From CAVWDI01 sp963753725 (lineage in GTDB: Bacteria > Chloroflexota > Anaerolineae > Anaerolineales > UBA4823), in the NCBI GenBank assembly GCA_963753725.1, contig CAVWDI010000023.1, forward strand, positions 1-64,000: a DNA stretch of 64,000 nucleotides, read 5' to 3'. Within the stretch, counting starts at the first letter, position 1, and the number at the start of each line of letters is the position of its first letter. This document shows positions 17,581 through 27,080 of the stretch, piece by piece. Under the pieces are notes generated by a model. The model had not been told where the DNA came from and did no database searches. It saw only the letters and a program-made list of their open reading frames with translations. The position numbers and the translations under genes were made by a program.

Positions 17581-20500
17581 ATGAATCTCGATAAGAGACT
17601 GCTGGGTTTACTGCACGACCACCGCTTCCTTCTATCAGTATCTGTCGGTTTTGGTGTCCTGACCGCATTACTGGTTGTCCTTCAAGCATGGGTCCTGAGC
17701 CAGGTGGTCAGCCGGGTGTTTTTAGGTAACGCCTCCCTGCCAAGCGTCCAAAATCTCCTCACTGCGCTGCTCATCATATTCCTGCTGCGAGCGCTTTTTA
17801 ATTCAATCAGCAGCCTTTCCGCCAGTTCACTGGCATTAAAAATTAAGACCAGGCTGCGCGCTGACCTGTTCGAACACATTCTCAAACTGGGTCCCCAATA
17901 CACAGGTGCACAGCGTACAGGAGAATTGACCAGCCTGTTCGTAGAAGGGATAGAATCGGTTGAGGTTTATTTCAGCCAGTATTTACCCGGTCTGGTATTG
18001 GCGGCTTTGGTCCCGCTTACCTATCTGATCTTCATTTTTCCCCTGGATACGCTGACTGGAATAATCCTGCTGGTCACAGCGCCTTTAATCCCGGTTTTTA
18101 TGCTTTTGATCGGGGGGCAGTCCCAAGCGCTCACCCAGCGTCAATGGCGTTCGTTAAGCCGTATGAGCGCCTATTTCCTCGATGTAATCCAGGGATTAAA
18201 AACCCTGAAGGCATTGGGGCGCAGTAAAGACCAATCGCGTGTGATTGCACAGGTAAGCGACCGCTATCGAAAGACGACCATGAGTGTTTTGCGAGTGACT
18301 TTTCTTTCTGCCCTGGTGCTCGAATTGGTGGCCACGATCAGCATTGCGATTGTCGCCGTGGAAATTGGACTGCGCCTGCTGTATGGAGGATTTATTTACC
18401 AGCATGCGCTCTTTCTGCTGCTGCTTGCTCCGGAATTTTATCTCCCGCTGCGCTCGCTGGGAGCACGTTTCCATGCCGGAATGTCAGGTATCTCTGTATC
18501 TGGCCGGATTTTTGAGATCTTTGACACACCAACCAATATTCAGATCAGCCGCGCTTCGCCGGTATCGGATGCAGTCAGCCCGGCCGCATCCGGACCTGAT
18601 AAGAATCTCGCTTCACCCCTTATCCAATTCAAGGATGTGTGTTTTGAATATCCGGGTAATCGTCTCTCTTTGAATGGGGTTGATTTTACTATTTTGCCTG
18701 GACAAATGGCTGCCCTGGTTGGACGGAGCGGTTCGGGTAAGAGTACCATCGCCGATTTCCTGCTGCGTTTCAACCAACCGCAAAAAGGATCAATTACAGT
18801 TGATGGTGAATCCCTGCTCGATTTTCCCCAGGATGAATGGCTCACACATATCGCATGGGTACCACAAAATCCCTATCTATTTAACGACAGCATCTCAGCT
18901 AATATCCGCTTATCAGCGCCTGAAGCCAACCCTCAGCAGGTCCAATGGGCTGCCCGGCAAGCTAACGCGCATGCTTTTATCCTTGAACTTCCAGATGGAT
19001 ATGACACACTGGTAGGAGAACATGGGGCGAAATTAAGCAGGGGTCAAATACAGCGTATCGCCCTGGCGCGTGCCTTCCTTAAAAATGCGCCCTTGCTGAT
19101 CCTCGATGAACCTGCTACCAATCTTGATCCCCACAACGAACGGATGCTGGGAGAATCCTTAAGTCGCTTTTTGGTCAACCGCACTGCGCTTGTCATCGCC
19201 CACCGTTTATCTACAGTGAGCGCTGCAGACCAGATAATCCACTTAAAGGACGGACAAGTCCTCGAAACCGGGGTACACCACGAACTGCTCGAGTCAGGTG
19301 GTCTCTATTCAAGCATGCTACATGCCGCCTCACAGCCCTCTTCCCGGAATGATGATGAAATAACAGGAGTTTCTCCAGCGTACTCCACACAAGAAATGCC
19401 TACACTGCAGCCAGCCAGAACCATCCAACCCATTCCAATTTTTTCCACAGTCCAACGTGATCCAATACCCATGGTTGGCCAAATGGCCCCCGAAAATGCT
19501 TTCACGACCCTTCTTCGCCTGATCAGCTTGATATCCTCGTATAAATGGAGCGTTGGATTATCAGTTCTGACCGGCTTTGCCACCATCGCCAGCGGGATCG
19601 GTTTGATGGGAACCTCCGCCTATATCATCTCCGCAGCCGCTCTGCAGCCTTCCATCGCCGAATTACAATTGGCCATCGTAGGCGTGCGCTTTTTTGGTAT
19701 CGCCCGCAGCCTGTTCCGCTATCTGGAGCGCTATATCTCACATCAAACGACCTTTAAGACTTTAACCGGTTTCAGAGTATGGTTCTATAATGCGCTTGAG
19801 CCGCTCGTTCCAGCCAGAACGACCAGTTACACATCCGGGGATTTGTTGGGGCGCCTTCAAGGTGATATCCAATCCCTGGAAAGCTTTTATGTCAGGAGCA
19901 TCGCGCCGCCCATGGTGGCAATTCTGGTGACGCTTTTCCTGAGCTTCTTCCTATACCTGGTTGTTCCAAGTTTGGGGATTGTGTTCTTCCTGTTTATGGC
20001 AACTGCCGGGTTTTTCCTGCCCATTTTTATTCGTTTGCTGGGAAAGAATCCTGGCCGTAGAACGGTTGAAAAGCGAGCCTTATTAAATACATTACTGGTC
20101 GACGGCATCCAGGGAATGCCCGATTTGTTAGTCTATCAGGGCGGAGGTAACCAAACTGCTGCGATCAAGACCACCAGCGCACACCTGGCTGCGGCTCAAT
20201 TGTCCCTGGCCCGTCTTGATGTATTCCAATCCTCCTTCGTGCTCTTTCTGGCAAATCTATGTATGTGGACTTTGCTGATCCTGGCTGTTCCCCTGGTAAA
20301 CTCCGGGGACTTAGCAGGCGTCTACCTGGCCGCCCTAGTTTTGGCTGCGTTCAGCGCTTTCGAGGCGATTATCCCCATTCCCCAGGCTGCACAATACCTG
20401 GGTGCAAATATTTTAGCTGCTCGCCGCTTGTTTGAGGTTGCCGATGCCCAACCCGAGATTGATCAACCACAAGCGCCCCTTCCAGTTCCGAACTCAGTTT

Positions 20501-21286
20501 AATCTCCAGATATCAAATTTAGAATTCCAATACCCTCCGGAGACCCCAGTTGAATCACCTTTACCGCCTGCCCCCAACCGGGTTTTTATACCTCCCCTCG
20601 TTCTTGACCAGATAAATTTAACGCTCGAAGTCGGGGCGCATGTGGCCTTGGTTGGCACCAGCGGTGGGGGCAAATCAACCATTGCCAGCTTACTGCTGCG
20701 TTTCTGGGAGTACGAAAATAACAATTCTATCCAACTGGATGGGGGCCAATTGAGCGCATATAACCCGGATGAACTGCGCCGCTCTTACGGCTGCCTGCTT
20801 CAAGATGACTACATTTTCAACGCCTCTATACGCGAGAACCTGCTCGTCGCCCGTCCGTCTGCTTCTTCCTCAGAAGTTGAAAAGGCTGCCGAAGATGCGC
20901 AGTTGCGCAGGTTTATCTCTACCCTGCCGGATGGATACGCTACCCTGGTCGGCGAACGCGGTTTGCTGCTCAGCGCGGGTGAAAGACAGCGCCTGTGCTT
21001 GGCACGGGTTTTCCTATCTGATGCGCCTTTTATATTATTGGACGAAGCCGCCGCTCATCTGGATGTGATTACAGAACGCGCCCTGATGGGCGCCATTAAG
21101 CGCTACACCATTGGGAGATCTCTTCTGATGATCACCCACCGCTTAAGTGGTCTGGAATGGATGGACGAAATATTGGTCCTGGAGCGCGGCAGGGTCGTTG
21201 AACGCGGTACATATGACCAGCTGCTTTCCAAGGATGGTTTGTTCAGACAAATGTGGGAGTTGGAACGTCAGGTGCTGTTCACCTGA
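17581..21286 (+). CDS. cydDC: CydDC fusion, ABC exporter for cytochrome bd assembly (frameshifted)
   Basis: CydDC exports thiols (glutathione, cysteine in E. coli) and is needed for assembling bd oxidase. Here the two half-transporters are one polypeptide: CydD membrane domain (about 1-320), ATPase domain 1 (Walker A GRSGSGKST, signature LSRGQ, LLILDEPATNLDP; about 345-575), CydC membrane domain (about 635-965), then ATPase domain 2 (Walker A GTSGGGKST, LSAGERQRLCLARV, FILLDEAAAHLD). A frameshift at about 20480-20500 separates the second ATPase domain: the first frame ends at 20502, and the continuation runs to 21286. Joined length is about 1235 residues. Confidence 0.92.
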
Positions 21287-21318
21287 CGCAGGTAGAAACA
21301 AGATTTCCCCCAGTCTGC

Positions 21319-22173
21319 TTACATATAATCCCCTATCCGGGCGATGCTTCGCTCCAGATCAATACGATTATTATTCTCGAGAATCACTATCTCATCAAAA
21401 CCAAATTCCAATAATTTCTGCATAAAGTTGCGGTAGTCGATCTGGCCTTTGCCCAACGCCATGTGGTCGACCACTCGCTTTTCGCCGCCAACGATCTCAA
21501 CGCTGGCATCATGCAGGTGTATCTCACGGATTTGCTCAGCGTTGCGTTCCAAAAAACTCACTTCACCGCCGCCCTGCCAGGCCAGGTGCCCAATATCCAG
21601 GCAGATGCTTGTTCCGTGTTTCTCAATTAAAGGCAAGGCGAAGTCGAAATCCGGCGCCTCGAGCGTCTCAATACAAATATTATAAGGGTTGATAAATTTT
21701 TTTATCTCCTGCAAACTCATGTCGGCTTGCGCCAGGATGGTTTCTAAAAACATTTGTCTTTGCAAGGATTCATCCATCAAATTACTGATCTGGATGGTTG
21801 TATTCCCCCACAGATGCAGCACATACGCATCAACAAACAATGGTTTGACAAGTTCTACTGCCTGGCGAATAGATTCAACGCTCGCCTGGCGGATCGGTTC
21901 ATTAATGCTGGCCAGATCCAGCCACATAAATGGTAAATGCACAGTGCAGGTGAAATCAAGCTGTTTCTGCAAATCCGCCACAGACTGGTAAAAGTCCTTG
22001 TCGAATATTTTTGAATAAATCATCCCCAGGTCGAGAGAAAGCTCCACAACTTCTAGGCCGTATCCATCAATAATTCTCCCGACCGCTTCCAACCGTTTTT
22101 CGCGCATTCCTTCCGGATCTCGGGGGTTGATAATCCACCCCGCGATTGGTACCGTTGTAGTGCCGAATTTCAT
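21319..22173 (-). CDS. Sugar phosphate isomerase/epimerase-like TIM barrel protein
   Basis: About 285 residues of the AP endonuclease-2 / xylose isomerase-like TIM-barrel family. Metal-site style segments are present: VVELSLDLG, CIETLEAPD, CLDIGHLAWQG, EIHLHDASVE and VILENNNRID. Substrate is not deducible. I start at ATG 22173 (MKFGTTTVPIAGW) preceded by GGGAGAGG, 18 codons shorter than the longest possible frame. It is convergent with cydDC and divergent from the two-domain dehydrogenase. Confidence 0.85.
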   Translation of the reverse strand: MKFGTTTVPIAGWIINPRDPEGMREKRLEAVGRIIDGYGLEVVELSLDLGMIYSKIFDKDFYQSVADLQKQLDFTCTVHLPFMWLDLASINEPIRQASVESIRQAVELVKPLFVDAYVLHLWGNTTIQISNLMDESLQRQMFLETILAQADMSLQEIKKFINPYNICIETLEAPDFDFALPLIEKHGTSICLDIGHLAWQGGGEVSFLERNAEQIREIHLHDASVEIVGGEKRVVDHMALGKGQIDYRNFMQKLLEFGFDEIVILENNNRIDLERSIARIGDYM

Positions 22174-22372
22174 ATTAATACCTCTCCCGCTTATGCTGTA
22201 TATTTGATAACCTCGCCATTGTAACACGCGCCTAATTTCCGCGCTATAATCTACCCTGTAAGGATCAGCCAGTAAAATTAAAGCAGGTTAAGAGTTTTTG
22301 GAATATCTCAAAATAGGAAGAGATTTTTTTCTTCCCTGCAGTACAGGGTGAAAAGGATCTCAACAAAACAAT

Positions 22373-24610
22373 ATGAAACAAGTGATTCAGAATTTACGCA
22401 GCGGTGAGTCGATTGTCGCTGAAGTACCCATCCCATCTCCCCAAAAGGGGCAGGCACTCATCCGCACAACCGCTTCGCTTGTATCGGCCGGGACTGAGCG
22501 TATGCTGGTGGAATTCGCCAGTAAATCGCTGGTAGGCAAAGCACGTTCGCGTCCCGATCTTTTGGAGCAGGTGCTGGATAAAGCCCGCCGGGAAGGATTA
22601 TTAACCACAGTTGAAGCCGCATTTAACCGATTGGATCAACCGATGGCGATTGGCTATTCCTCTGCCGGCACGGTTGTCGAACTTGGAGAGGATATGCTGG
22701 GGTTTCAGGTTGGACAGCGGGTAGCATGCGCGGGAGGCGGTTACGCGGTGCATGCCGAATATGCAGCCATTCCGCGCAACTTGTTGACTGCGCTTCCCGA
22801 TAACGTGACCTTCGAATCAGCCGCCTTTACCACCCTGGGCGCCATCGCCCTGCACGGATTCCGTCTTGCCCAGCTGCAGTTGGGCAGCCGGGTTGCGGTG
22901 ATAGGACTGGGATTGTTGGGTTTGCTTTCCGCACAGATCAGCAGAGCGGCTGGCTGCAGCGTGCTAGGCATCGATATTGATCCCGAAAGGGTAGAATTCG
23001 CCAGGGGACTGGATATTCAAGCGGCTTTACGCCAGGATGCAGAGGGAACAGTTGGGGGCTTTACTGATGGTCAGGGATTCGACGCGGTGCTCATCTGCGC
23101 CGACACACCATCAAACGATCCGGTAGAACTGGCGGGCATCGTCGCCCGCGACCGGGCATTTGTGGTCGCCGCAGGCGCTGTTGGTCTCGAAATCCCGCGC
23201 AAACTGTATTTTGAGAAAGAACTGACCTTGCTCAACTCGCGCTCGTATGGACCCGGGCGCTATGACCCCTCCTACGAAGAAGGCGGGCAGGACTATCCCA
23301 TCGGCTATGTGCGCTGGACCGAGGGTCGCAATTTAAAGGCCTTTGTCGAATTGTTGAGTACCGGTCGGTTGAACGTAGAACCGCTTATCACTCACCGTTA
23401 TCCGGTCGTGAATGCCGCCCAAGCATATCATCTGATCACCGCGAAAGAAACCGAGCCTTTTTTAGGCGTACTGATCACTTATCCGGAAACCCAACCCGAC
23501 GGTATCCCTGTGGAAGCCACAGCAGAAACGCCCCAAGAAGCTGAGGTTGCTTATCCAGAACTGGAAAAAATATCGCCGCCGGAAACCGTTAAGCTGGGCG
23601 TACTCGGCGCAGGCAATTTCGCCTCAGCGGTGATGCTGCCGGCGGTTAAAAAGGTGCCTGGTATTGAGTTGGTGGGCATTGCCTCCGCTTCAGGATTAAG
23701 CGCCCAGAACGCTGCAAACCTGTATGGTTTTAACTATGCGGACAGCCATGAAAAACGGGTCATTAACGACCCGCAAGTCAATACCGTAGCGATTTTGACC
23801 CGCCACCATCTGCACGCCCAGCAGGTTTTGGAATCCCTGCAGGCTGGCAAGAATGTCTTCTGCGAAAAACCCCTGGCTATCAAAGAGGATGAATTAGTTG
23901 AGATAGAACAATTCTTATTGGCTGCAGTTCCAAACCAAACCTTATCCCCTATCCCTCGCGCAGCATCCCCTTTTGGGGACTATCCCCTGCTTTTCATCGG
24001 TTTCAACCGCCGCTTTGCCCCCTTGGCCCTCAAAATGAAGGCCTTTCTCGCTGACAGAAACGAACCCCTGGTTGCTTATTACCGGGTCAACGCCGGCTAT
24101 ATCCCCAGGGATCACTGGACCCAAGATCCCGAACTGGGAGGCGGACGTATCATCGGCGAAGGCTGCCATTTTATTGATTTCCTGACCTTCCTGACCGGCG
24201 AAGCGCCCACTTCCGTTACTGCCAGCGCACTGCCGGACGCTGGACGCTACAATGAGGACAATGCCGTCCTGACCTTCAATTATCCGGATGGATCAATCGG
24301 AACTGTTGCGTACCTGGCAAATGGCGACAAGACCTTCCCCAAGGAGCGCGTGGAAGTATTCTGCAGCGGCCGCATCGCGGTCTTGGACGACTTCCGTTCA
24401 CTTGAATTGGTTTACAGCGGCAAACGAACGGTGCAGCGTTCACGTCTGCGGCAGGACAAGGGTCATCAGGCGGAATGGGGTGCGTTCGCACATTCCATCA
24501 CCTCAGGCGGCCCCCCTCCAATACCCTACCGCCAAATTTTTGGTGTGACCCGCGCCTCCTTCGCCGCTGTACAGGCGCTGCGCCGTCAGAAGCGTATCGA
24601 TCTCATCTGA
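22373..24610 (+). CDS. Two-domain oxidoreductase: zinc-type alcohol dehydrogenase plus Gfo/Idh/MocA
   Basis: 745 residues. The N-terminal half (1-370) is a medium-chain dehydrogenase (SSAGTVVELGEDM, GLGLLGLLSAQISRAAG nucleotide-binding loop); the C-terminal half (about 405-745) is a Gfo/Idh/MocA enzyme (GVLGAGNFASAV, FCEKPLAI, GEGCHFIDFL). This fusion is typically encoded in surface polysaccharide clusters next to heparinase II/III proteins and glycosyltransferases; a related pair is found at 37171-40513, 13 kb away. Its substrate is probably a nucleotide- or lipid-linked sugar, by inference only. Confidence 0.88.
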   Translation: MKQVIQNLRSGESIVAEVPIPSPQKGQALIRTTASLVSAGTERMLVEFASKSLVGKARSRPDLLEQVLDKARREGLLTTVEAAFNRLDQPMAIGYSSAGTVVELGEDMLGFQVGQRVACAGGGYAVHAEYAAIPRNLLTALPDNVTFESAAFTTLGAIALHGFRLAQLQLGSRVAVIGLGLLGLLSAQISRAAGCSVLGIDIDPERVEFARGLDIQAALRQDAEGTVGGFTDGQGFDAVLICADTPSNDPVELAGIVARDRAFVVAAGAVGLEIPRKLYFEKELTLLNSRSYGPGRYDPSYEEGGQDYPIGYVRWTEGRNLKAFVELLSTGRLNVEPLITHRYPVVNAAQAYHLITAKETEPFLGVLITYPETQPDGIPVEATAETPQEAEVAYPELEKISPPETVKLGVLGAGNFASAVMLPAVKKVPGIELVGIASASGLSAQNAANLYGFNYADSHEKRVINDPQVNTVAILTRHHLHAQQVLESLQAGKNVFCEKPLAIKEDELVEIEQFLLAAVPNQTLSPIPRAASPFGDYPLLFIGFNRRFAPLALKMKAFLADRNEPLVAYYRVNAGYIPRDHWTQDPELGGGRIIGEGCHFIDFLTFLTGEAPTSVTASALPDAGRYNEDNAVLTFNYPDGSIGTVAYLANGDKTFPKERVEVFCSGRIAVLDDFRSLELVYSGKRTVQRSRLRQDKGHQAEWGAFAHSITSGGPPPIPYRQIFGVTRASFAAVQALRRQKRIDLI

Positions 24611-24640
24611 TAAATCGCCTTTTGACTGGCGAAAAATATC

Positions 24641-24670
24641 TTGTAAAATTAGACAAATTTGTGATATAAT
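24641..24670 (+). promoter_or_regulatory. Candidate promoter of a small RNA
   Basis: TTGTAA (24641-24646) and a perfect TATAAT (24665-24670) with an 18-base spacer. A start near 24677 would begin transcription exactly at the first hairpin of the candidate small RNA described next. It lies after the stop of the dehydrogenase gene. Confidence 0.55.
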
Positions 24671-24676
24671 GACGTT

Positions 24677-24749
24677 GTCCTATTGATCGTCCCCCCCGGT
24701 TAATAGGTCAAGGGTCGTGAAGTGTTTACACTTACACGGCCTTTTTTTT
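24677..24749 (+). ncRNA. Candidate small RNA with C-rich apical loop
   Basis: About 73 bases between the promoter-like site and a terminator, with no open frame. Hairpin 1 pairs CCTATTGATCG (24679-24689) with CGGTTAATAGG (24697-24707) over 11 bases with two wobble pairs, and exposes a loop of T followed by six C (24690-24696). Hairpin 2 is the terminator. UCCCC-type loops in known regulatory RNAs pair with Shine-Dalgarno sequences. I know of no named family for this one. Alternatively hairpin 1 is just part of a dehydrogenase 3' region. Confidence 0.45.
24714..24749 (+). terminator. Intrinsic terminator
   Basis: GTCGTGAAGTG (24714-24724) pairs with CACTTACACGGC (24729-24740) with one bulged A, loop TTTA, then C and eight T (24742-24749). 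It ends both the candidate small RNA and, by position, the two-domain dehydrogenase transcript. Confidence 0.85.
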
Positions 24750-24797
24750 ACCACAAATATATCGCTTTTTTCGTGTAACTGTATCATCCCCCTGGAT

Positions 24798-26372
24798 TTA
24801 TTTTCCGTTCTTCCCGTTTCCGGATGGTTTCATATAACCCTCCTCCCAAAATGGCAACGAGCGCTCGTATCCCGCTAATTTTAAACCTGTAAGCGCGGCC
24901 GTGTTCAGATCCATCGCTCGTAAATCTTCAGGAGAAAGTTCAGCAATTCCGTTGTGACCGGACAGCATTGTTAAAATTTTTATTTCTTCGGCCGTAGCGT
25001 GAAGGAAGTTCGCAAGCCGCCGTCCCCCTTCTATGGGATCAAGCCTGGCACGCAATTCTGGTTTTTGGCTTGTTATCCCGTACGGGCAATTCCCTTTATG
25101 ACAGGCATAACAAACTCGGCAGCCCAGCGCTACTTCAGCCGCGCTTCCGAAACCAACCGCGTCGGCGCCCATAGCTAATGCCTTGAATGAATCTAATCCG
25201 TTCCGGATTCCACCTAATGCGATCAGCTTTACCTTACGGTGCACCCCATAGTCCTTCAGTGCCTGAACGGCAGGCGGGATACAAGCAATCGTTGGAATGC
25301 CCACGCCCTGTGTGACCAGATCGGGTGAGCATCCAGTACCGCCGACCAATCCATCAATACTGATCGCATCCGCGCCTGCTTCAATGCAGGCAGCCACATC
25401 TGCATACGGGCGTGATGGACCCAATTTGAAAAAGATGGGATATTGATAATCGGTCACATCCCGCAGGAATTGGACCATATGCTTCATGTCTTCTAATGTC
25501 TTTACATCGTAGTACCGGCAGGGGCTCAGGGCATCGGACCCAACTGGAATCCCGCGCACTCTGGCAACGTCTTCGGTAACTTTCGATCCCAACAGGTGCC
25601 CACCCATCCCTGGTTTAGCGCCCTGCCCAATCTTTACCTCAACAGCATCACCGCTGTTGACGTAATCCACTGAGACCCCCCAGCGGCCTGTCGACCATTG
25701 AACGATTAAGTGACCTCCTGGTTCCCATTCTTTATGGGTAAATTCCTCGTTTGTGTAACCGCGCGAGAACCAGATTTCTTCAGGCAGTACGCCACCTTCA
25801 CCCGTATTAGCTGCGGTCCCGGTCATGGCCGCCCCTATAGCTAAAGCCAATTTTGCTTCTTTGCTCAGCGCACCGAAAGACATGGCCGGCCATACAAAAG
25901 GCAATTTTAAACGCATTGGTTTATCACAAGTATCTTCACCAATAAGGACTTCCATGTCACATTCTTCTCGATATTTATCACGCGGCGCTTCGCTGGCAAT
26001 CTGGCTGGGCACAACAGTGATCATGTCGAAATTCGGAGTGGGACCTTGTGTTCCAAATCCCCTTAATAAATATTCTCCCGTTTGCGCTTTATAGTGAATT
26101 TCCTCAATCGCTCCGAACGTCCAGGGATAACGACTTATGTATTCGGATTCCGCTGGATTGATTCTGATAGCATTTACCGGGCAGAACTCTGCACAAATAC
26201 GGCATCCAACACAAGCATTGTAATTTTGAATGTTCATCTCGCCTGTAACTGGATCCAATGCATAAACGCCGTATGGACAAACCTCAGCGCATGTTGCACA
26301 TTTTCCAGGCATTCGTGCATTTAAGCATACTTCCTTGTTTACGCTGACACAAAATGCACCGATTACACTCAT
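24798..26372 (-). CDS. Glutamate-synthase-like FMN protein with N-terminal ferredoxin domain
   Basis: 524 residues. The N-terminus (about 1-80) has ferredoxin-type cysteines in CATCAEVCPYG and CVGCRICAEFCPV. The rest (about 150-500) is the FMN-binding core of glutamate synthase large subunit: MSFGALSKEAKLALA, AANTGEGG, VKIGQGAKPGMGG, SIDGLVGGTG, LGGIRNG, and a cluster-type cysteine run CRVCYACHKGNCPYG. This is the archaeal-like split form; no glutaminase domain exists here or elsewhere in the window. It should transfer electrons from reduced iron-sulphur centres to FMN. Last gene of the redox operon. Confidence 0.9.
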   Translation of the reverse strand: MSVIGAFCVSVNKEVCLNARMPGKCATCAEVCPYGVYALDPVTGEMNIQNYNACVGCRICAEFCPVNAIRINPAESEYISRYPWTFGAIEEIHYKAQTGEYLLRGFGTQGPTPNFDMITVVPSQIASEAPRDKYREECDMEVLIGEDTCDKPMRLKLPFVWPAMSFGALSKEAKLALAIGAAMTGTAANTGEGGVLPEEIWFSRGYTNEEFTHKEWEPGGHLIVQWSTGRWGVSVDYVNSGDAVEVKIGQGAKPGMGGHLLGSKVTEDVARVRGIPVGSDALSPCRYYDVKTLEDMKHMVQFLRDVTDYQYPIFFKLGPSRPYADVAACIEAGADAISIDGLVGGTGCSPDLVTQGVGIPTIACIPPAVQALKDYGVHRKVKLIALGGIRNGLDSFKALAMGADAVGFGSAAEVALGCRVCYACHKGNCPYGITSQKPELRARLDPIEGGRRLANFLHATAEEIKILTMLSGHNGIAELSPEDLRAMDLNTAALTGLKLAGYERSLPFWEEGYMKPSGNGKNGK

Positions 26373-26413
26373 AAATTCCTCCGGTTGTTGAGATTAATTA
26401 ACCAAATTTATTA

Positions 26414-27064
26414 TTATTTATAGAACGGTTTTTCTGAAGCAGCAGCAATCTTCTGAAATTCAATTGGATCTGCATCAATACCGTAGGTGCCAAAATAAGC
26501 TTCAAGTTTGCTGATTTCTTCCCTCGTTAATGGCTCAATCTTTGTGTTGTGTCCCAGATTCTTCCACTCACCGCCTATATAAACGTCCCCGCGGATTAAG
26601 AAGTTAGCAAAATTCTCGCCTGCGTTTCCAACAACAACTAATTCGCCATCAAGCATATATGTACCCACTTCGTCACCAACATCACCTGCAACAATAATGG
26701 TCGCCCCTTTGTTCATCGTTGCCGTAAAATCTCCCGCTTCGCCATAAATAATAAGCGTACCTCCGTAACAATACTGTCCGGCGCCGTATTCTGCATCTCC
26801 ATTAATAATCACTGTTCCGCTGGTCATGTTGTCGGCTGCATACTTTCCAACACTTTGTGTTACTTCAATTGCAGCGCCATCATTCAACACGCCTAAATAA
26901 TCACCAGCGTTCCCTTCGATGAGCACTTCCCCATGTTTTAAGCCGGCTGCTAAGCCATGTAGATGATCTGCCTCGGCAATTGTCACCTCTTTGCCATTTA
27001 GGCTGGCTTTTAATGCCTGATTGATCTCTTTGAGATCTTTCCCCTTTGCACTTATTTTTCTCAT
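26414..27064 (-). CDS. Glutamate-synthase GXGXG (domain 3) protein
   Basis: 216 residues forming the right-handed beta-helix GXGXG domain seen at the C-terminus of GltB and in FwdC: repeated turns GEVLIEGNAGDYLG, GTVIINGDAEYGAG, GTLIIYGEAGDF, ATIIVAGDVGDEVG, GELVVVGNAGENF, GDVYIGGEW. In split glutamate synthases this domain is a separate subunit that binds the FMN protein. It lies 41 bases upstream of that gene, in the same direction. Confidence 0.9.
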   Translation of the reverse strand: MRKISAKGKDLKEINQALKASLNGKEVTIAEADHLHGLAAGLKHGEVLIEGNAGDYLGVLNDGAAIEVTQSVGKYAADNMTSGTVIINGDAEYGAGQYCYGGTLIIYGEAGDFTATMNKGATIIVAGDVGDEVGTYMLDGELVVVGNAGENFANFLIRGDVYIGGEWKNLGHNTKIEPLTREEISKLEAYFGTYGIDADPIEFQKIAAASEKPFYK

Positions 27065-27080
27065 CTAATATCTCCTTGAG

